Positions 27,970 to 39,189 are shown, counted from the first letter of the stretch. The stretch: DNA of 64,000 bases from Candidatus Planktophila sulfonica (GCF_002288065.1 NZ_CP016773.1:558001-622000); one strand, 5' to 3'. The notes: generated from the sequence alone by a model not told the origin. A program made the numbers and translations.

Positions 27970-29192
27970 CTTGTAGTTGGAGAGTTATCTTTCATCGCTT
28001 CAAGATCTTCCTCATCGCTTGGGATTCGATCCGCTGCTACAAGTCGTGATTTACCGATTGCAAGGATGATGTAACCAATTCCGATACATGCTGTGGTGAT
28101 ACAGAGCGCAATTGTCGGCGAGAGATGTTCTGAGATAACTCCGCCCGCGGCAGATCCGATAGACATCAAAGTTCCTTCAACAGTCCAGAGCCAACCCATC
28201 ATGGCAGTCGGTGAACCCTTAGGTCTGATTGCTTCCATAACTTCCCAATAGAAGACCATGATCGCTCCACCAAGAAGACCCAGGAGTGCGGCAGCGATAA
28301 TCATCGACCAACCCGGATATGAGAGAGCCATTGGAATTGATGCAAAGAACCAAATGCCATATGTGCGTCGCATCGCGCGCAGCGAAGATGTTCGCTTAGA
28401 TACGAGGCCCGCAAGAAGACCACCCAAAATGTTGGCAATTCCCATTGATGTAAAGATCCACGCGGTTAGATGTGGGACCTTCTCGATAGTTGTAAAGGCT
28501 GGAACTGCAACATCGAAGACACCCCAACCGAAGCCAAGGAAACAGCCTTCAATCATTAAGAGTTGAAGTGGCTTATGGCGCCAGAGCGGTTGGTAATCTG
28601 CTGCTTTCTTCTCTGGAACCCAACTGCGTGAAACTTTTGTTAGAGCGAGTGCGCCTCCGCCAAGCAACATCAGACCACCAACAATATTAAGCGGAAGAGA
28701 TGGATTGGATGAGAGCGCCAATGAAGTTGCAACGACCGGACCAACAACACCAGCTGCGCTCATGATTGCTGTATCCATTGCATATGCAGTGCGAAGGAAA
28801 TCTTCAGGAACAACAATCTTCCACAATGGGCGCACAGATAAATTAATTGGGGGAGCGCTCAGCCCCATGACAAATGCAAGAATCAGCATCCACGGTTTTG
28901 ACTCCACCGCGTTGAGAGCAAATGCGAGTCCAGCATAAGTAGGAACCATGACGCGAAGTGGCCATGTTTGGCCGTACTTATCCATAATCGATCCGCGAAT
29001 TCCTGCTGTGAAAGATCCGGCTGCAGCATTTAATCCAATGGCAATACCAGCGAATGCGACGGAACCTGTTGACTGTTCAGCTTTAAAGAAGATCGACAAT
29101 CCGACCATTCCATATGCAACGCGAGCAGGAAAACAAGCGATGAGCAGGGTCCAGACATTAGGAATCCCGAATAACTCGATATATCGCTTCAT
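27966..29192 (-). CDS. Major facilitator superfamily transporter
   Basis: Membrane protein of 408 residues with about 12 hydrophobic helices, in the MFS arrangement of two bundles around a charged loop near residues 195-215 (SRSWVPEKKAADYQ). An MFS motif-A-like segment SIMDKYGQTWPLRV is in the first half. Substrate unknown. Many family members of this kind export small molecules. The stop region overlaps polA by 4 bases. TAGAAT 9 bases before its ATG (complement of 29202-29207) is a possible -10. Confidence 0.8.
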   Translation of the reverse strand: MKRYIELFGIPNVWTLLIACFPARVAYGMVGLSIFFKAEQSTGSVAFAGIAIGLNAAAGSFTAGIRGSIMDKYGQTWPLRVMVPTYAGLAFALNAVESKPWMLILAFVMGLSAPPINLSVRPLWKIVVPEDFLRTAYAMDTAIMSAAGVVGPVVATSLALSSNPSLPLNIVGGLMLLGGGALALTKVSRSWVPEKKAADYQPLWRHKPLQLLMIEGCFLGFGWGVFDVAVPAFTTIEKVPHLTAWIFTSMGIANILGGLLAGLVSKRTSSLRAMRRTYGIWFFASIPMALSYPGWSMIIAAALLGLLGGAIMVFYWEVMEAIRPKGSPTAMMGWLWTVEGTLMSIGSAAGGVISEHLSPTIALCITTACIGIGYIILAIGKSRLVAADRIPSDEEDLEAMKDNSPTTS

Positions 29193-29340
29193 TTGCCTGC
29201 AATTCTATTGGGTAGGCCATCTTTCTAAGCGGGGATTTGCCTGTAAATCACCCCCGCCCGTACTCTTACGCTCCTGGTAATTCATTATCGGGAAAATTTC
29301 ATAGTCCTATCCCTACTACTTTCTATCCCTACGGAGCATC

Positions 29341-30672
29341 TTGACTACACAAATTGCAGTAAATGACATTGGATCAGCAGAAGATTTTCTAGCCGCAATC
29401 GAAGGCACAATCAGAAATTTCAGTGACGGAGACCTCGTCATTGGCACAGTCGTTCAAATTGATCGCGAAGAAGTACTCCTAGACGTCGGTTACAAGACTG
29501 AAGGCGTAATTCCATCACGCGAACTCTCTATCCGCCACGATGCAGATCCAAATGACATCGTAAAAGTTGGAGATAAAGTCGAAGCTCTTGTTCTTCAGAA
29601 GGAAGATAAAGAAGGCCGCCTCATCCTTTCTAAGAAGCGTGCTCAGTACGAGCGTGCGTGGGGAGAGATCGAAGGCAAGAAGGAACGCGACGAAGTTGTC
29701 GTCGGTACAGTTATTGAAGTTGTTAAGGGCGGACTTATCGTCGACATCGGGTTGCGCGGCTTCTTGCCAGCGTCCCTCGTCGAAATGCGTCGCGTTCGTG
29801 ACCTCACTCCTTACATCGGTAAGCAGGTTGAGGCTCGCATCATCGAGCTCGACAAGAACCGCAACAACGTTGTGCTCTCACGTCGTGCATTCCTTGAGCA
29901 GACACAGTCACAGTCACGCACTGAATTCCTTAACCAGCTCCAAAAGGGTCAGGTTCGTACAGGCGTTGTCTCATCAATCGTTAACTTCGGTGCATTCGTT
30001 GACCTTGGTGGCGTAGATGGTCTCGTTCACGTTTCAGAACTTTCATGGAAGCACATCGATCACCCAGGTGAAGTTGTTGAAGTTGGCGATGAAGTAACAG
30101 TCGAAGTTCTCGAAGTTGATTTCGAGCGCGAGCGTGTTTCTCTCTCACTCAAGGCGACACAAGAAGATCCATGGCAGGCATTTGCACGCACACACACAAT
30201 TAACACTGTTGTGCCAGGCGTCGTAACAAAGCTTGTTCCATTCGGTGCATTTATCCGTGTTCACGAAGGAATTGAAGGCCTCGTTCACATCTCAGAGTTG
30301 GCAGAACGCCACGTTGAGATTCCAGAGCAGGTTGTTGCAGTAGATGACGAACTCTTCGTCAAGATCATCGATATCGATCTTGAGCGTCGTCGCATCTCAC
30401 TCTCATTGAAGCAAGCTAATGAAGGAACTGAAGTTGAGATCGAAGCATTCGATCCAACACAGTACGGAATGGCTGCTCGCTACGATGCTGAAGGAAACTT
30501 CATCTATCCAGAAGGTTTCGATCCTGATACACAGGAATGGAAGCCAGGCTTTGATGCACAGCGTGAAGAGTGGGAGCGTCAGTACGCTGTTGCTCAAGAG
30601 CGCTTCATGGCACATAAGAAGCAGAAGGCAGAAGCAAAGGCAGCCGAAGAAGCTGCTGTTGTTGCCGAGTAA
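29341..30672 (+). CDS. rpsA: Ribosomal protein bS1
   Basis: S1 protein of 443 residues with four S1 RNA-binding repeats (about 30-105, 120-187, 205-273 and 290-360). GAFVDLGGVDGLVHVSELSW marks repeat 3 and GAFIRVHEGIEGLVHISEL marks repeat 4. The tail is rich in Lys, Ala and Glu. It helps the 30S subunit bind structured or weak-SD mRNAs. TTG is the start, with GGAG at 29333-29336 just upstream. The 148-base gap before it contains a 9-base direct repeat TATCCCTAC (29308 and 29324) but no gene. Confidence 0.95.
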   Translation: MTTQIAVNDIGSAEDFLAAIEGTIRNFSDGDLVIGTVVQIDREEVLLDVGYKTEGVIPSRELSIRHDADPNDIVKVGDKVEALVLQKEDKEGRLILSKKRAQYERAWGEIEGKKERDEVVVGTVIEVVKGGLIVDIGLRGFLPASLVEMRRVRDLTPYIGKQVEARIIELDKNRNNVVLSRRAFLEQTQSQSRTEFLNQLQKGQVRTGVVSSIVNFGAFVDLGGVDGLVHVSELSWKHIDHPGEVVEVGDEVTVEVLEVDFERERVSLSLKATQEDPWQAFARTHTINTVVPGVVTKLVPFGAFIRVHEGIEGLVHISELAERHVEIPEQVVAVDDELFVKIIDIDLERRRISLSLKQANEGTEVEIEAFDPTQYGMAARYDAEGNFIYPEGFDPDTQEWKPGFDAQREEWERQYAVAQERFMAHKKQKAEAKAAEEAAVVAE

Positions 30673-30681
30673 TACTTAACG

Positions 30682-30743
30682 AAAAATCCGGCTGGGCCGC
30701 GAGCTGCTCCTTAACCTCGCGTTACCCAGTCGGATTTTTCTTT
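30682..30743 (+). terminator. Terminator after rpsA
   Basis: AAAAATCCGGCTGGG (30682-30696) pairs with CCCAGTCGGATTTTT (30725-30739) with one G-U pair, followed by more T residues. The inner part holds a second stem (CGCGAG with CTCGCG). The A-run/T-run symmetry means it would work in both directions. Confidence 0.85.
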
Positions 30744-30784
30744 GCCCAAAAACAGACAACAACAGCTTATTCGGCTGGAAAAGG

Positions 30785-30790
30785 TAGAGT
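30785..30790 (+). promoter_or_regulatory. Candidate -10 box for leaderless coaE mRNA
   Basis: TAGAGT, 6 bases, then ATG 30797. It lies downstream of the strong rpsA terminator, so coaE needs its own promoter. No Shine-Dalgarno sequence is present. Confidence 0.6.
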
Positions 30791-30796
30791 GCTCAC

Positions 30797-31393
30797 ATGT
30801 TGGTGGTGGGGCTTACTGGTGGAATTGGTGCAGGTAAATCAACTGTCGCCGAACTCTTTGCACGTTTAGGTGCGCTGGTTATTGATGCCGATCAACTTGC
30901 ACGCATGGCTATTGAACGCGGGTCTGATGGATTTGCAGATGTCATGCTTCGTTTCGGTGAAGAAGTCATCATAAATGGAGACATAGATCGTAAGAAGTTA
31001 GCTGAGATTGTCTTTAGCGATGTGCAAGCTCGCAAAGATTTAGAAGCGATTATCCATCCGCGGGTACAGGCGCTCTTCGCTGAAGCTGTTGCGGATTTAG
31101 ACCACGATGACATTTTGATCTACGAGATCCCGTTACTTGTTGAGACCGGTGCTGCTGAGAAATTCGACTATGTCATCACTGTCGAATCCGAGATTGAACT
31201 CCGTAAGTCACGGCTTCTCAAGAAGGGGCTCTATATCTCTCAGATTGAAAAGCGGATGGCTTCACAGGCTTCCGAGGAAGCCCGCACTGCGGTTGCGGAT
31301 TCGGTAATTCGTAACGATGGAGATGAAGACTCCTTGCTCAGACAGGTCGAAAATCTCTGGGAGAGCGTTCTCGTTCCGCAATCGCTAGGCTAA
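30797..31393 (+). CDS. coaE: Dephospho-CoA kinase
   Basis: P-loop kinase of 198 residues for the last step of coenzyme A synthesis. Walker A is [13 protein letters not shown] at the N-terminus. VIDADQLAR is the substrate-binding DAD motif, and the lid region has EIPLLVETG and [19 protein letters not shown]. There is no fusion to a DUF4089/GrpB-type domain. It lies 4 bases before uvrB. Confidence 0.95.
   Translation: MLVVGLTGGIGAGKSTVAELFARLGALVIDADQLARMAIERGSDGFADVMLRFGEEVIINGDIDRKKLAEIVFSDVQARKDLEAIIHPRVQALFAEAVADLDHDDILIYEIPLLVETGAAEKFDYVITVESEIELRKSRLLKKGLYISQIEKRMASQASEEARTAVADSVIRNDGDEDSLLRQVENLWESVLVPQSLG
31386..31391 (+). promoter_or_regulatory. Candidate -10 box for leaderless uvrB mRNA
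   Basis: TAGGCT, 6 bases, then GTG 31398. The box overlaps the last codons of coaE, whose TAA stop starts at its final T. This fits a leaderless uvrBA transcript. Confidence 0.52.
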
Positions 31394-31397
31394 CCAC

Positions 31398-33473
31398 GTG
31401 CGCCCAGTAACCGATTTACAGCGAAAGGTCGCACCCTTTCAAGTCATCAGCGATTACGTTCCTGCCGGCGATCAGCCCGCTGCAATTGAAGAAATCACAC
31501 GCCGCATCAATGCCGGCGAACAAGATGTTGTTCTCTTAGGAGCGACAGGTACTGGAAAGTCAGCAACAACTGCATGGTTGATTGAACGCCTGCAGCGCCC
31601 CACGTTGGTGCTGGCTCCTAACAAGACTCTTGCTGCTCAGCTTGCAACCGAGTTCCGCGAACTTCTTCCTAACAACGCTGTCGAATACTTCGTCTCGTAT
31701 TACGACTATTACCAACCCGAAGCCTACGTTCCACAGACCGATACCTTTATCGAGAAGGACTCCAGCGTCAACGATGAAGTCGAGCGCCTACGTCACTCTG
31801 CTACTAACTCACTTCTGACTCGTCGCGATGTCATCGTTGTCGCAACCGTCTCGTGTATCTATGGTCTTGGAACCCCGCAGGAGTACATCGACCGCATGAT
31901 TCGCCTCAAAGTTGGCGATGAAATCGAGCGAAATGCTCTCTTACGTAAATTTGTCGATGTTCAGTACAAGCGAAACGATATGGCTTTCGAGCGTGGAACA
32001 TTCCGTGTCCGTGGAGATACTGTCGAAATCATTCCGATGTATGAAGAGCTCGCGGTTCGTATCGAGATGTTTGGCGATGAGATCGAAAAGATCATGACTC
32101 TCAATCCGCTCACCGGTGAAATCGTGCGTGATGAAGAAGAGATCTACATCTTTCCTGCTACGCACTATGCAGCAGGTCCTGAAACTATGAAGCGCGCGAT
32201 GAGCGATATTGAAGATGAACTTCAAATCCAGCTCAATCTCTTTAAGAAGCAGGGGAAGTTGCTGGAAGAACAGCGCCTTCGTATGCGCACGACCTTTGAT
32301 CTTGAAATGATGCAGCAACTGGGATTCTGTTCAGGGATCGAGAACTATTCACGACATCTCGATGGTCGTGAACCTGGGTCAGCACCTAACTGCCTGCTCG
32401 ACTACTTCCCAGAAGATTTCCTTGTCGTCATCGACGAAAGCCACGTCACCGTTCCACAGATCGGTGCGATGTTTGAAGGCGATTCAGCACGTAAGCGCAC
32501 ACTTGTTGAACATGGTTTCCGCTTACTAAGCGCGCTCGATAACCGACCACTGAAATGGCCTGAATTTCTAGAACGCACTGGCCAAACTATTTATCTCTCG
32601 GCAACACCTGGAAAGTATGAGATGGCGAAAGTAGATGGAGATGTTGTCGAGCAAGTAATTCGCCCTACAGGTCTGGTCGATCCACAAATCGTTATCAAAC
32701 CAATTAAGGGTCAAATCGATGACCTCTTGCACGAGATCAATATTCGCGCCGAGCGCAATGAACGCGTTCTTGTCACAACGCTTACTAAAAAGATGTCAGA
32801 AGATCTCACCGATTACCTTCAAGAGAAGGGTGTGCGAGTTCGCTATCTACACTCAGAAGTAGACACCCTTCGCCGCGTCGAACTTCTGCGTGAACTTCGC
32901 AGTGGTGAATACGACGTTCTTATCGGTATCAACTTGCTCCGTGAAGGACTCGATCTTCCTGAAGTATCTCTCGTGGCAATTCTCGATGCAGATAAAGAAG
33001 GCTTCTTGCGTTCTGCAACATCTCTCATTCAGACTATCGGTCGAGCTGCTCGAAATGTTTCGGGTGAAGTTCATATGTATGCCGACAATATGACCGCATC
33101 AATGACTAAGGCGATTGATGAGACCAACCGCCGCCGCGCAAAGCAGGTCGCCTATAACCTTGAACGAGGCGTCGACCCTCAACCGCTACGTAAGAAGATT
33201 TCAGATATCACCGATCTCATCGCGCAAGAGAGCGATGACACAGATGACATCATGGCCGCGCTCAAGGGAAAGAAATCCAGCTCCGCTCTTCCGTTCTCTT
33301 CGAAGCCAACCGACTCTATGCCGCGCCAAGAACTCATTGCGTTGATAGGCTCCCTCACCGAGCAGATGCGTGCCGCCGCTGATGAACTTCAATTTGAACT
33401 CGCAGCGCGCTTACGTGATGAACTGAAAGATTTAAAGCGCGAACTTCGCGGAATGGATGAGGCTGGCACATGA
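31398..33473 (+). CDS. uvrB: Excinuclease ABC subunit B
   Basis: UvrB of 691 residues: the damage-verifying helicase of nucleotide excision repair. Walker A is [10 protein letters not shown] (near 49). The beta-hairpin segment [12 protein letters not shown] follows, then [11 protein letters not shown] and QTIGRAARN. The C-terminal UVR coiled motif, which binds UvrC, is about 635-680 ([24 protein letters not shown]). The start is GTG. It overlaps uvrA by 4 bases. Confidence 0.97.
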   Translation: MRPVTDLQRKVAPFQVISDYVPAGDQPAAIEEITRRINAGEQDVVLLGATGTGKSATTAWLIERLQRPTLVLAPNKTLAAQLATEFRELLPNNAVEYFVSYYDYYQPEAYVPQTDTFIEKDSSVNDEVERLRHSATNSLLTRRDVIVVATVSCIYGLGTPQEYIDRMIRLKVGDEIERNALLRKFVDVQYKRNDMAFERGTFRVRGDTVEIIPMYEELAVRIEMFGDEIEKIMTLNPLTGEIVRDEEEIYIFPATHYAAGPETMKRAMSDIEDELQIQLNLFKKQGKLLEEQRLRMRTTFDLEMMQQLGFCSGIENYSRHLDGREPGSAPNCLLDYFPEDFLVVIDESHVTVPQIGAMFEGDSARKRTLVEHGFRLLSALDNRPLKWPEFLERTGQTIYLSATPGKYEMAKVDGDVVEQVIRPTGLVDPQIVIKPIKGQIDDLLHEINIRAERNERVLVTTLTKKMSEDLTDYLQEKGVRVRYLHSEVDTLRRVELLRELRSGEYDVLIGINLLREGLDLPEVSLVAILDADKEGFLRSATSLIQTIGRAARNVSGEVHMYADNMTASMTKAIDETNRRRAKQVAYNLERGVDPQPLRKKISDITDLIAQESDDTDDIMAALKGKKSSSALPFSSKPTDSMPRQELIALIGSLTEQMRAAADELQFELAARLRDELKDLKRELRGMDEAGT

Positions 33474-36370
33474 GCATCGATAAGTTGGTTGTCCGCGGAG
33501 CCCGCGAACATAACCTCAAAGATGTCTCTATCGAACTTCCACGCGATGCGCTGATTGTCTTTACTGGCCTTTCAGGTTCAGGTAAATCAAGCCTTGCCTT
33601 CGACACAATATTTGCTGAAGGTCAGCGCCGCTATGTTGAATCACTTTCCGCTTATGCGCGCCAATTCTTGGGCCAAATGGATAAGCCCGATGTTGATTTC
33701 ATCGAAGGACTTTCACCTGCTGTCTCAATCGATCAGAAGTCCACGAACCGCAACCCTCGTTCGACAGTGGGAACCATCACCGAGGTCTATGACTATTTCC
33801 GCCTGCTCTTTGCGCGCGCAGGTCGTCCGCACTGCCCAAAGTGCAGCAAGGCCGTTTCTCGGCAGAGTCCACAGCAAATCGTTGATCAGATTCTTACAAT
33901 GCCGGCAACCACAAAGTTTCAGGTTTTAGCTCCTGTCATTCGCGAACGTAAAGGTGAGTTCGTCGATCTCTTTGCAGATCTCGTAACGCAGGGCTATTCC
34001 CGTGCTCGCGTGGATGGCGAAACCATTCAGCTCACCGAACCTCCCAAGTTGAAGAAGCAAGAGAAGCACACCATCGAAGTCGTTATCGATCGACTTACAG
34101 CGAAAGCTGAGAGCAAGTCTCGCCTGACTGATTCCATTGAGACGGCTCTCAAGCTCGGTAATGGTTTAGTGCTTCTCGACTTCGTTGATGCCAAGGGTCC
34201 TGATAAAGAACATACATACAGCGAGCACCTAGCTTGCCATGATTGCAACCTCTCCTTTGAAGAGCTCGAACCCCGTTCATTCTCATTTAACTCACCCTTC
34301 GGTGCATGCGCTGAGTGTTCAGGTATCGGAACCAAGCTAGAAGTCGATGAAGATCTCATCATTCCCGATGACACAATCTCAATTAATGAAGGTGCAATCG
34401 CTCCGTGGGCTGGGGGACAGTCATCTGAATACTTCCTTCGTCTCCTCGAAGCCCTCGCTGAGGAACTTCGCTTCTCTCTCGATAACCCTTGGAAGAAACT
34501 TTCCGCAAAAGCCAAAGATGCAATCATCAATGGTTTTGAGTATGAAGTGCACGTTAAATTTAAAAACCGTTACGGTCGCGTCCGCAACTACTCAACCGGT
34601 TTCGAGGGCGTAGTTCCATTTATTCATCGTCGCCATAGCGAAACCGATAGCGATTACAGCCGTGATAAGTACGAGGCTTATATGCGTGAGACCCCATGTC
34701 CTGCATGTAAGGGAGCTCGTCTTAAGCCTGAAGTTCTTGCCGTAACTCTTGGCGGAAAGAGCATCGCCGAAGTCTGCGCGCTCTCCATCGATGATTGTGC
34801 AACCTTCCTTAAGCAAGTAACTCTCAATAAGCGTGAGGCACAGATTGCTGAACGCGTGATGAAGGAAGTCCATGCGCGCCTCGGTTTCTTGCTTGATGTT
34901 GGACTTGATTACCTTTCACTTGATCGCCCAGCGGCAACGCTCTCTGGTGGTGAGGCGCAACGTATTCGTTTAGCAACACAGATCGGTTCAGGTCTTGTTG
35001 GCGTGCTCTACGTTCTCGATGAACCTTCAATCGGACTTCACCAACGCGATAACCGCCGCCTGATTGACACTCTTACTCGCCTTCGCGATCTTGGAAATAC
35101 TCTCATCGTTGTTGAACACGATGAAGAAACGATTCGCACCGCTGACTGGGTGGTTGATATCGGCCCAGGAGCTGGCGAACACGGTGGCAAAGTTGTCGTC
35201 TCTGGCTCTTACGAAGAACTTATTGCATCCGAAGAATCAATTACTGGCGCCTACTTGTCAGGCCGCAGATCTATTGAGATTCCTGATTCTCGCCGGCCTG
35301 TTGATCCAAAGCGACAGCTTGTCATCAAGGGTGCAAAAGAGAATAACCTGAAAGATATCGAAGTATCGATTCCTCTCGGACTCTTTGTATCTGTCACTGG
35401 CGTTTCTGGTTCCGGAAAATCGACACTGGTAAATGACATTCTCTATACAACTCTTGCCAACAAACTCAATGGTGCTCGTCTTGTTCCTGGTCGTCACCGC
35501 ACCGTTACCGGAATCGATCAACTCGATAAAGTTGTACACGTTGATCAATCTCCAATCGGTCGTACTCCGCGTTCAAACCCAGCTACCTACACAGGCGTCT
35601 TCGACAAAGTGCGCGCGCTCTTCGCTGAAACAACTGAAGCAAAAGTTCGTGGATACCAGCAAGGCCGCTTCTCATTTAACGTCAAAGGCGGCCGCTGCGA
35701 AAACTGTTCAGGTGATGGAACCATCACAATCGAGATGAACTTCCTGCCAGATGTCTATGTTCCATGCGAAGTTTGTCACGGTGCGCGCTACAACCGCGAG
35801 ACACTTGAAGTTCATTACAAGGGTAAGACAATTGCTCAGGTTCTCGATATGCCAATCGAGATCGCACATGAATTCTTCGAATCTGTTCCCACTATCGCGC
35901 GCTATCTCAAGACGCTCTGCGACGTGGGTCTTGGCTATGTCCGTCTAGGGCAATCTGCACCAACGCTTTCGGGAGGAGAAGCGCAACGCGTCAAGCTTGC
36001 TACCGAACTGCAGCGACGTTCTACCGGTCGCACTATTTACGTATTGGACGAGCCAACGACGGGACTTCACTTCGAAGATGTCAATAAACTCTTAGGAGTT
36101 CTCAAGCGCCTTGTTGAGTCAGGAAATACAGTCATTGTGATTGAACACAACCTTGATGTCATCAAATCATCCGACTGGGTTATCGATATGGGACCTGAAG
36201 GCGGTTTCCGTGGCGGAACTGTTGTTGCCGAAGGAACACCTGAAGAAGTTGCGAAGGTAAAGGCAAGCTACACGGGTCAATACCTTGCCGAAATTCTTGC
36301 GACCAATTGCAAGGCAACTCCTACAAAGACTCCAGCAAAAGCTGCAGCTAAGACTCCTGCAAAGAAGTAA
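33470..36370 (+). CDS. uvrA: Excinuclease ABC subunit A
   Basis: UvrA of 966 residues: the damage-sensing ABC ATPase dimer. The first Walker A is [11 protein letters not shown] (near 33) and the second is [11 protein letters not shown] (near 645). Zinc-type Cys pairs are CHDC..CAEC, CPAC and CENC..CEVC. The signatures are TLSGGEAQR (twice), with LDEPSIGLH and LDEPTTGLH. The last about 18 residues are a basic Lys-Thr-Pro-Ala tail ([17 protein letters not shown]), resembling histone H1 tails and not part of the catalytic core. It is coupled to uvrB and lies 2 bases before uvrC. Confidence 0.97.
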   Translation: MSIDKLVVRGAREHNLKDVSIELPRDALIVFTGLSGSGKSSLAFDTIFAEGQRRYVESLSAYARQFLGQMDKPDVDFIEGLSPAVSIDQKSTNRNPRSTVGTITEVYDYFRLLFARAGRPHCPKCSKAVSRQSPQQIVDQILTMPATTKFQVLAPVIRERKGEFVDLFADLVTQGYSRARVDGETIQLTEPPKLKKQEKHTIEVVIDRLTAKAESKSRLTDSIETALKLGNGLVLLDFVDAKGPDKEHTYSEHLACHDCNLSFEELEPRSFSFNSPFGACAECSGIGTKLEVDEDLIIPDDTISINEGAIAPWAGGQSSEYFLRLLEALAEELRFSLDNPWKKLSAKAKDAIINGFEYEVHVKFKNRYGRVRNYSTGFEGVVPFIHRRHSETDSDYSRDKYEAYMRETPCPACKGARLKPEVLAVTLGGKSIAEVCALSIDDCATFLKQVTLNKREAQIAERVMKEVHARLGFLLDVGLDYLSLDRPAATLSGGEAQRIRLATQIGSGLVGVLYVLDEPSIGLHQRDNRRLIDTLTRLRDLGNTLIVVEHDEETIRTADWVVDIGPGAGEHGGKVVVSGSYEELIASEESITGAYLSGRRSIEIPDSRRPVDPKRQLVIKGAKENNLKDIEVSIPLGLFVSVTGVSGSGKSTLVNDILYTTLANKLNGARLVPGRHRTVTGIDQLDKVVHVDQSPIGRTPRSNPATYTGVFDKVRALFAETTEAKVRGYQQGRFSFNVKGGRCENCSGDGTITIEMNFLPDVYVPCEVCHGARYNRETLEVHYKGKTIAQVLDMPIEIAHEFFESVPTIARYLKTLCDVGLGYVRLGQSAPTLSGGEAQRVKLATELQRRSTGRTIYVLDEPTTGLHFEDVNKLLGVLKRLVESGNTVIVIEHNLDVIKSSDWVIDMGPEGGFRGGTVVAEGTPEEVAKVKASYTGQYLAEILATNCKATPTKTPAKAAAKTPAKK

Positions 36371-36372
36371 CA

Positions 36373-38307
36373 ATGGCTGAGCCATCCAGTTATCGCCCCA
36401 AGGAGATTCCTGAAGAGCCTGGCGTCTATCGTTTCTATAACGGCAGCGACAAAGTTATCTATGTCGGTAAGGCAAAGAACTTAAAGAATCGACTCACAAC
36501 CTACTTCGGATCAAATCTGGCACAGAAGACGTACCGCATGGTTCATGAAGCAGTACGCGTCGACTGGACAATTGTTGGCACCGAACTTGAAGCACTCGCT
36601 CTCGAATTCTCTTGGATCAAGCAGTATCACCCGACCTATAACGTGCAATTTAAAGACGATAAGTCATATCCATATTTAGCCATTTCCATGGCCGATGAAT
36701 TTCCTCGCATCTTCATTACTCGTAAAGAGAAGCGACCTGGGCTTAAATACTTTGGACCATATACAAATGCTTGGGCGCTTCGAAATACGTATGAAGTACT
36801 TCTCAAGGTATTCCCAGTTCGTTCTTGCAGCGCCGGAAACTTTCAGCGAGCTCAACGCACCAAGCGCCAATGTCTCTTGGGGGATATCGGAAAGTGTGCA
36901 GCTCCATGCGTTGGTTGGGTGACCCCAGAAGAACATAAAGAGATTGCCGTAAAGCTCGATGCCTTTATGGAGAAAGGTATGGAGAACCTTCTTCCAACCC
37001 TGCGCGCCGAAATGGCGACAGCATCTGAAAAGGAAGAGTTTGAACGTGCAGCTCGTCTACGCGATCAGATCGAATCATTCGAAAAGGCGCAACGATCTAC
37101 TCAAGGAAATCTCTCTGATGATCTCGACGGAGATTTCATCTCGCTCCATGAAGAAGGCCTGCATGCCGCTGGCTCAATCTTCATTGTTCGTCGCGGTTCG
37201 ATTAAGGGATCGCGCTCATGGATTGTTGATCAAGAACGTGCCCTTGAAGGTGATGATCAAATTGGCTCGCTCTTCTTCTCAATCTATAGCCAGAGCGCAC
37301 CTGCCGATATTCCATCTGAAATTTATCTCAACGCCGAACCTGCTGATCGCATAGCGCTAGAGGAATGGTTGACCTCTCTGCGTGGTGCGCGAGTATCAAT
37401 CAAGGTGCCGCAACGTGGGGAAAAGGTGGAACTTCTGCAAACTGTCGAGCGCAATGCTCACTACGCACTCGTCCAATACTTGAGCAAGCGAGCAACAGAT
37501 GCAGCCGTATCTGGCAAAGCCCTTCTTGAACTTGAAGAAGAGCTCCAACTTTCTCGGACACCACTTCGCATTGAGTGTTATGACATCTCAAATATTTCCG
37601 GTACAACTGTCGTTGCATCTATGGTGGTCTTTGAAGATGGCCTAGCCAAGAAGAGCGAATATCGCAGATTCATCATCGATACCGATACTGCCCAAGATGA
37701 CACTCGTGCGATGCATCAGGTGATTACGCGCCGCATGAAACGACTGCTGGCTGATCGCAATGTAAATCAAAGTGAGGTGGCTGAGACCGGTGGCAAACTC
37801 GGTAAATTTGCATATCCGCCACAACTCATCGTTGTTGACGGTGGAGCGCCACAAGTTGCCGCCGCGCAGCGAGCACTTGATGAACTTGGAATAACAGATG
37901 TCGCTCTCTGCGGTTTAGCTAAGCGACTTGAGGAAGTGTGGATGCCGGGGGATAAGGACCCACTGATCTTGCCGCGCACATCTGAAGGAATGTATCTACT
38001 TCAACGCATCCGCGATGAGGCGCATAGATTCGCCATCACTTTCCATAGATCGCGTCGCTCAAAGGTTATGCTCGAATCTCTGCTGGATGAGATTCCACAA
38101 CTAGGAGAAACACGGCGCGCAGCGCTCCTCGATAGGTTCGGATCAGTAACTGCAATGCGCAAGGCGACCGCCGACGAGCTTGCATCTACTCCCGGCATTG
38201 GCGCAACGATTGCATCCATCATCTTTACCCACCTGCAGAGCTTGTCCCAGTCGGGCGTTGAATTGGCAGGCGTTGATATGGCAACAGGCGAGATACTTGA
38301 CACCTAA
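36373..38307 (+). CDS. uvrC: Excinuclease ABC subunit C
   Basis: UvrC of 644 residues: makes both cuts in nucleotide excision repair. The N-terminal GIY-YIG nuclease is about 12-95 (GVYRFYN, VIYVGKAKNLKNRL). A UVR motif that binds UvrB is near 215-245. The C-terminal RNase H-like nuclease has ECYDISNISGT and VVDGGAPQV. A helix-hairpin-helix pair follows at the end (LDRFGSVTAMRKATADEL and STPGIGATIAS). All three uvr genes lie together here. Confidence 0.97.
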   Translation: MAEPSSYRPKEIPEEPGVYRFYNGSDKVIYVGKAKNLKNRLTTYFGSNLAQKTYRMVHEAVRVDWTIVGTELEALALEFSWIKQYHPTYNVQFKDDKSYPYLAISMADEFPRIFITRKEKRPGLKYFGPYTNAWALRNTYEVLLKVFPVRSCSAGNFQRAQRTKRQCLLGDIGKCAAPCVGWVTPEEHKEIAVKLDAFMEKGMENLLPTLRAEMATASEKEEFERAARLRDQIESFEKAQRSTQGNLSDDLDGDFISLHEEGLHAAGSIFIVRRGSIKGSRSWIVDQERALEGDDQIGSLFFSIYSQSAPADIPSEIYLNAEPADRIALEEWLTSLRGARVSIKVPQRGEKVELLQTVERNAHYALVQYLSKRATDAAVSGKALLELEEELQLSRTPLRIECYDISNISGTTVVASMVVFEDGLAKKSEYRRFIIDTDTAQDDTRAMHQVITRRMKRLLADRNVNQSEVAETGGKLGKFAYPPQLIVVDGGAPQVAAAQRALDELGITDVALCGLAKRLEEVWMPGDKDPLILPRTSEGMYLLQRIRDEAHRFAITFHRSRRSKVMLESLLDEIPQLGETRRAALLDRFGSVTAMRKATADELASTPGIGATIASIIFTHLQSLSQSGVELAGVDMATGEILDT

Positions 38308-38309
38308 GG

Positions 38310-38315
38310 CAGAAT
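38310..38315 (+). promoter_or_regulatory. Candidate -10 box for leaderless rapZ mRNA
   Basis: CAGAAT, 7 bases, then ATG 38323. The same CTAAGGCAGAAT string precedes hisI at a nearly equal distance, in both cases starting within the stop region of the upstream gene. Confidence 0.38.
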
Positions 38316-38322
38316 GTTAGGT

Positions 38323-39189
38323 ATGGCGACACAAGAACTTCTGATTCTTACAGGCATGTCAGGTGCTGGGCGCTCAACAGTTGCCCACGCACTAGAAGAT
38401 CTCGGTTGGTATGTCGTCGATAACCTGCCTCCGGCGCTTTTGCCGCAACTCACCGAACAGAGCCTTGATACCCATGCTGCTCTCGCTGTCGTTGTCGATG
38501 TTCGCGGCGGAAAATTCTTTGATGAACTCAATAACGCACTTTCACAGCTGAAGAGTTCATCTACTCCCTACCGTCTACTCTTTCTCGACGCCACAGATCA
38601 AGCGCTCGTTCAGCGCTTTGAATCAACGCGTCGTCCCCATCCATTGCAGGCAAAAGATCGCATCGTTGACGGAATTGCACGCGAACGCGCAAAGCTTGAG
38701 GAAATCCGCGCACAAGCCGATGTCGTCATTGACTCTTCCAACCTCAACGTTCATCAACTAGAAAAGCGCACTTCTGAGATCTTTGCAGCAGGAATGCTGC
38801 CAAGCCTTCGCGTCAATGTTCTCTCATTCGGTTACAAGTACGGAATTCCGGTTGATTCAGATCTCGTTCTTGATTGTCGCTTCATTCCGAATCCGCATTG
38901 GATTCCTGAACTTCGTCCATTGAATGGTCTGGATAAACCTGTCTCTGACAAAGTCCTCGGCAGTGATGGTGTCGAAGATTTCGTGAAGAGTTACGTCGGC
39001 GTCGTGCAGAAGATGATTCCTGGATATTTCCGCGAAGGTAAGAAGTACGTAACAATTGCGATTGGTTGTACAGGTGGAAAGCATCGCTCTGTCGCAATCG
39101 CTGAAGAAATTGCTCGTCAGTTGACGACCTCATCTAAGGATCTTGAGATCACAGCTCATGCAACACACCGCGATGTAGGACGGGAATGA
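38323..39189 (+). CDS. rapZ: RapZ-family P-loop nucleotide-binding protein
   Basis: RapZ/YvcJ-family protein of 288 residues. Walker A is LTGMSGAGRSTVAHAL at the N-terminus, YVVDNLPPAL follows, and the C-terminal domain has SFGYKYGIP, DCRFIPNPHW and IGCTGGKHRSV. Family members bind nucleotides and, in E. coli, glmZ RNA; the role in actinobacteria is not well known. The conserved rapZ-yvcK-whiA cluster is intact. I prefer ATG 38323 (MATQELLILTG) to 38314. It overlaps yvcK by 4 bases. Confidence 0.93.
   Translation: MATQELLILTGMSGAGRSTVAHALEDLGWYVVDNLPPALLPQLTEQSLDTHAALAVVVDVRGGKFFDELNNALSQLKSSSTPYRLLFLDATDQALVQRFESTRRPHPLQAKDRIVDGIARERAKLEEIRAQADVVIDSSNLNVHQLEKRTSEIFAAGMLPSLRVNVLSFGYKYGIPVDSDLVLDCRFIPNPHWIPELRPLNGLDKPVSDKVLGSDGVEDFVKSYVGVVQKMIPGYFREGKKYVTIAIGCTGGKHRSVAIAEEIARQLTTSSKDLEITAHATHRDVGRE

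Noticed and set aside
34027-34530. 167-residue open frame on the minus strand inside uvrA
   Set aside because: Ser/Arg-rich shadow of the real gene, with no start signal and no recognisable domain.
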